DNA from: Paramuribaculum sp.
GTDB lineage: Bacteria; Bacteroidota; Bacteroidia; Bacteroidales; Muribaculaceae
DNA length: 9,282 nt
Assembly: GCA_029062075.1 (NCBI GenBank)
Contig: JAIDQW010000014.1
Coordinates: 1 to 9,282 of the forward strand
Reading direction: 5' to 3'
The translations under genes and the position numbers were made by a program. The notes beneath the pieces were generated by a model. The model ran no database searches. It worked only from the letters and a program-made list of their open reading frames with translations, and was not told the origin of the DNA. Position 1 is the stretch's first letter. The number at the start of each line of letters is the position of its first letter. Shown here piece by piece: positions 7,958 to 9,282 of this stretch.

Positions 7958-8878
7958 ATGAAAAAAAAATTCTCTAAGGAGCTTCTTATCGGTGCATGCG
8001 TTCTCGCAACTTTGCTGATTCTCTTCTTCGGCATTGATTATCTTAAGGGTATCAATGTGTTCAAAGCTGCCAACTATTATTATGCATCTTATACCGATGT
8101 TGCCGGGCTTGCACAATCAGCTCCGGTTACTGTAAACGGCTATAAGGTTGGACTTGTGCGCGAAATAGAATATGAGTACGATAATCCCGGTCATGTGAAA
8201 GTTGAGCTGAGTCTTGACCGTAAACTCAAAGTTCCTGCCGGCACAGAAGCAGTTCTCGTTACAGATATGCTCGGCACATCATCTATTGAATTGAAAATGG
8301 CTTCCGGAAAAGAATATCATGCCATAGGCGACAAGCTTATCGGTGTAAATTCCAAAGGGTTGATGGATAATGTGAGCAATGAGATACTCCCTGCAGTGGG
8401 AAATATGGTACCTAAAATAGACTCTCTTCTCACAGCTGTGACCGCATTGGTAACTGACCCGGCAATGACATCATCAGTAAAACGCCTTGACAATATCATG
8501 GCTAATCTGGAGGCAAGCACCCGTCAGTTGAGCGCTGTCATGGCATCTGCACCCACTATTGCCGGTGATGCAAAGGTTACAATGACCAATGTTAAGGAAA
8601 TATCTCAGAATCTCACCGGACTAAGTGCGGATTTATGCGCTGCCGCTGCTGAATTGAAGAAAATGCCGCTGGATTCAACTCTTAACAATGTATATCGAAT
8701 CACCGCCTCTCTCGAAAGTCTTACAAGCAAACTCAACAGCAAGGAATCTTCTGCCGGACTACTTCTTACTGATCCTACCCTTTACAACAATCTGGTAAAT
8801 GCCACCGCCTCGGTTGATTCTCTATTGATAGATATCAAGAAAAATCCGAAAAGATATATCAGCATCAAACTTCTTTGA
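7958..8878 (+). CDS. MlaD/MCE-family membrane-anchored lipid-transport protein
   Basis: This 306-residue protein is probably the substrate-binding component of an ABC-type phospholipid transport system between the inner and outer membranes. A short basic N-terminus (MKKKFSKE) precedes one transmembrane anchor (about 9-26), leaving the rest in the periplasm. The MCE domain covers about 38-115, with VNGYKVGLVREIE (59-71) and VPAGTEAVLVTDMLGTSSIEL (92-112). The C-terminal part (about 140-300) looks helical and holds two related units, LVTDPAMTSSVKRLDNIMANL (164-184) and LLTDPTLYNNLVNATASVDSLL (269-290). It ends in NPKRY plus six residues, as other Bacteroidetes members do in my recollection. Homologues form rings, often hexamers. 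The permease (MlaE) and ATPase (MlaF) are not in this window. It is most likely co-transcribed with the amidase; no promoter box is visible in the 31-nt gap. Confidence 0.9.
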   Translation: MKKKFSKELLIGACVLATLLILFFGIDYLKGINVFKAANYYYASYTDVAGLAQSAPVTVNGYKVGLVREIEYEYDNPGHVKVELSLDRKLKVPAGTEAVLVTDMLGTSSIELKMASGKEYHAIGDKLIGVNSKGLMDNVSNEILPAVGNMVPKIDSLLTAVTALVTDPAMTSSVKRLDNIMANLEASTRQLSAVMASAPTIAGDAKVTMTNVKEISQNLTGLSADLCAAAAELKKMPLDSTLNNVYRITASLESLTSKLNSKESSAGLLLTDPTLYNNLVNATASVDSLLIDIKKNPKRYISIKLL

Positions 8879-8911
8879 TTTCGTTATTTGTAATGATTAC
8901 AAATAACGAAA
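8879..8911. repeat. Perfect 33-nt odd palindrome after the MCE stop codon
   Basis: TTTCGTTATTTGTAAT (8879-8894) and ATTACAAATAACGAAA (8896-8911) are exact reverse complements around a single central G at 8895, with no mismatch over 16 pairs. It begins on the base right after the TGA. As RNA it would form an AT-rich hairpin followed by A rather than U on the + strand, so it is not a standard terminator. It could protect the mRNA 3' end, be a protein-binding operator, or work with the next hairpin. Confidence 0.85.
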
Positions 8912-8918
8912 AAATATT

Positions 8919-8964
8919 GCGGTCCCATATACTTTCCCTTGAAAGCGTGTGGGACCGCCATTTT
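8919..8964 (+). terminator. Long GC-rich hairpin, probable (possibly bidirectional) terminator
   Basis: GCGGTCCCATAT (8919-8930) pairs with GTGTGGGACCGC (8947-8958), ten Watson-Crick and two G-U pairs. After one A/C mismatch, CTTTC (8932-8936) pairs with GAAAG (8941-8945) around the loop CCTT. On the + strand it is followed by CATTTT, a short U tract that would end the amidase-MCE transcript. On the opposite strand it is followed by AATATTTTTTC, a better U tract, although no minus-strand gene is visible nearby. Hairpin formation is clear; termination is inferred. Confidence 0.7.
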
Positions 8965-9212
8965 CAGAAATATGTCAATGCTCATCCGAACATAACGCAA
9001 TTCACCACACCTTATTTATCGCGTTGATTTTCAGCAATTTTACACTATGGGAATTCACAATTGTTAAACGATAATGTTACATACTCTCTAATCAACTGAT
9101 AAACAGATACCTTAATTCTACTCTATATTTTCCAAATAAAATTGCATTTTATTATGATAAAAAAAAACGGGAAATTTGTATCGGAAAGTATAGCCTACAA
9201 CAAAGTATTTTT
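8959..9212. other. Non-coding AT-rich region upstream of dnaA
   Basis: I find no credible ORF or RNA gene in this 254-nt stretch on either strand. It contains two near-identical 12-mers, ATTTTCAGAAAT (8960-8971) and ATTTTCAGCAAT (9027-9038); two copies of AATTCAC (8999-9005, 9052-9058); two TGTTA (9062-9066, 9075-9079); and the small palindrome ACAATTGT (9057-9064). The segment 9121-9168 is almost pure A/T. No match to the DnaA box TTATNCACA within one mismatch was found by eye. The region probably carries the dnaA promoter and may carry regulatory sites; an origin role is not demonstrated. Confidence 0.5.
9147..9178 (+). promoter_or_regulatory. Weak candidate promoter for dnaA
   Basis: TTTT (9147-9150, one off the -33 TTTG) and GAAATTTG (9171-9178, one off the -7 TAnnTTTG) are separated by 20 nt, the usual Bacteroides spacing. 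The start site would fall near 9184, leaving a leader of about 29 nt before the ATG. Each box has one mismatch in an AT-rich background, so a chance match is quite possible. Confidence 0.25.
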
Positions 9213-9282
9213 ATGGAGCAAGACCACAAAATTTTGTGGGAGAAATGTCTCGCGATTTTCCGGGACATTCTTCCAGCAGAGC
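9213..9282 (+). CDS. dnaA: Chromosomal replication initiator DnaA, N-terminal fragment (cut by window edge)
   Basis: Only the first 23 codons are present, and the frame runs open off the right edge. The peptide, beginning MEQDHKILWEKCLAIFRDIL and ending PAE, has the pattern of DnaA domain I in Bacteroidetes: a short acidic start, then LW..CL......P, which is normally followed by a tWF motif just past the edge. Domain I mediates DnaA self-interaction and helicase loading. The ATG at 9213 is the natural start, with AT-rich DNA and no Shine-Dalgarno before it. It is separated from the upstream envelope genes by a terminator-like hairpin and 254 nt of non-coding DNA, so it is an independent unit. 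The call rests on a short peptide recognised by eye; an unrelated protein with a similar start is possible but unlikely. Confidence 0.8.
   Translation, partial: MEQDHKILWEKCLAIFRDILPAE
9224..9239. repeat. 16-bp perfect palindrome inside the dnaA start
   Basis: CCACAAAATTTTGTGG is fully self-complementary and covers codons 4-9 of the dnaA reading frame, beginning 11 nt after the first base of the start codon. It could be a dyad operator for autoregulation, or a mRNA hairpin near the start codon, though a zero-loop stem would have to open at its centre. It may also be a chance result of the codons used. Confidence 0.6.

Noticed and set aside
9000..9045. Possible DnaA boxes (TTCACCACA near 9001, TTTTACACT near 9038)
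   Set aside because: Each differs from TTATNCACA at two positions, which is expected by chance in AT-rich DNA; not enough to call a box.
1..9282. CRISPR array, insertion sequence, integron, phage or defence island
   Set aside because: No regularly spaced repeats, transposase or integrase motifs, or terminal inverted repeats with target duplications were seen; all genes are intact and collinear.

Overview
The window looks like chromosomal DNA from a gut member of the order Bacteroidales, most likely the Muribaculaceae or a close relative. This rests on a canonical SusC/SusD pair, a Ser-type sulfatase, a Bacteroides-type -7 promoter box (TAnnTTTG), the lack of strong Shine-Dalgarno sequences, and the style of the proteins. 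The family-level placement is inferred from general resemblance and was not tested by alignment. All genes lie on the + strand.

Positions 1-6735 hold a small polysaccharide-utilisation-type locus. A SusC-like TonB-dependent outer-membrane transporter (91-3291) is followed 15 nt later by its SusD-like surface glycan-binding lipoprotein (3307-5025). A Rho-independent terminator then precedes a secreted S1-type sulfatase (5127-6644), which ends in a second terminator (6706-6735). Together these suggest capture, desulfation and import of a sulfated glycan. No glycoside hydrolase, sulfatase-maturing enzyme or PUL regulator is present, so the substrate cannot be named.

Positions 6749-8958 hold a housekeeping cell-envelope unit. 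A recognisable promoter box drives an N-acetylmuramoyl-L-alanine amidase with a C-terminal SPOR-like domain (start reassigned to the ATG at 6772). It is followed 31 nt later by an MlaD/MCE-family membrane-anchored lipid-transport protein (7958-8878). The unit ends in two back-to-back inverted repeats: a perfect 33-nt odd palindrome that starts on the base after the stop codon, and a long GC-rich hairpin.

Positions 8959-9212 are non-coding and AT-rich and contain short direct repeats. The window then ends inside the first codons of a gene whose N-terminus reads as DnaA domain I (9213 to the edge). A 16-bp perfect palindrome lies inside its codons 4-9. The non-coding stretch is therefore the dnaA upstream region, a candidate for dnaA regulation or, less certainly, replication-origin function.

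I see no CRISPR array, insertion sequence, tRNA/rRNA gene, defence system or obviously novel multigene system. The less ordinary points are the sulfatase signature (Ser-type, with His where Ser/Ala is usual) and the stacked palindromes around the MCE-dnaA junction.
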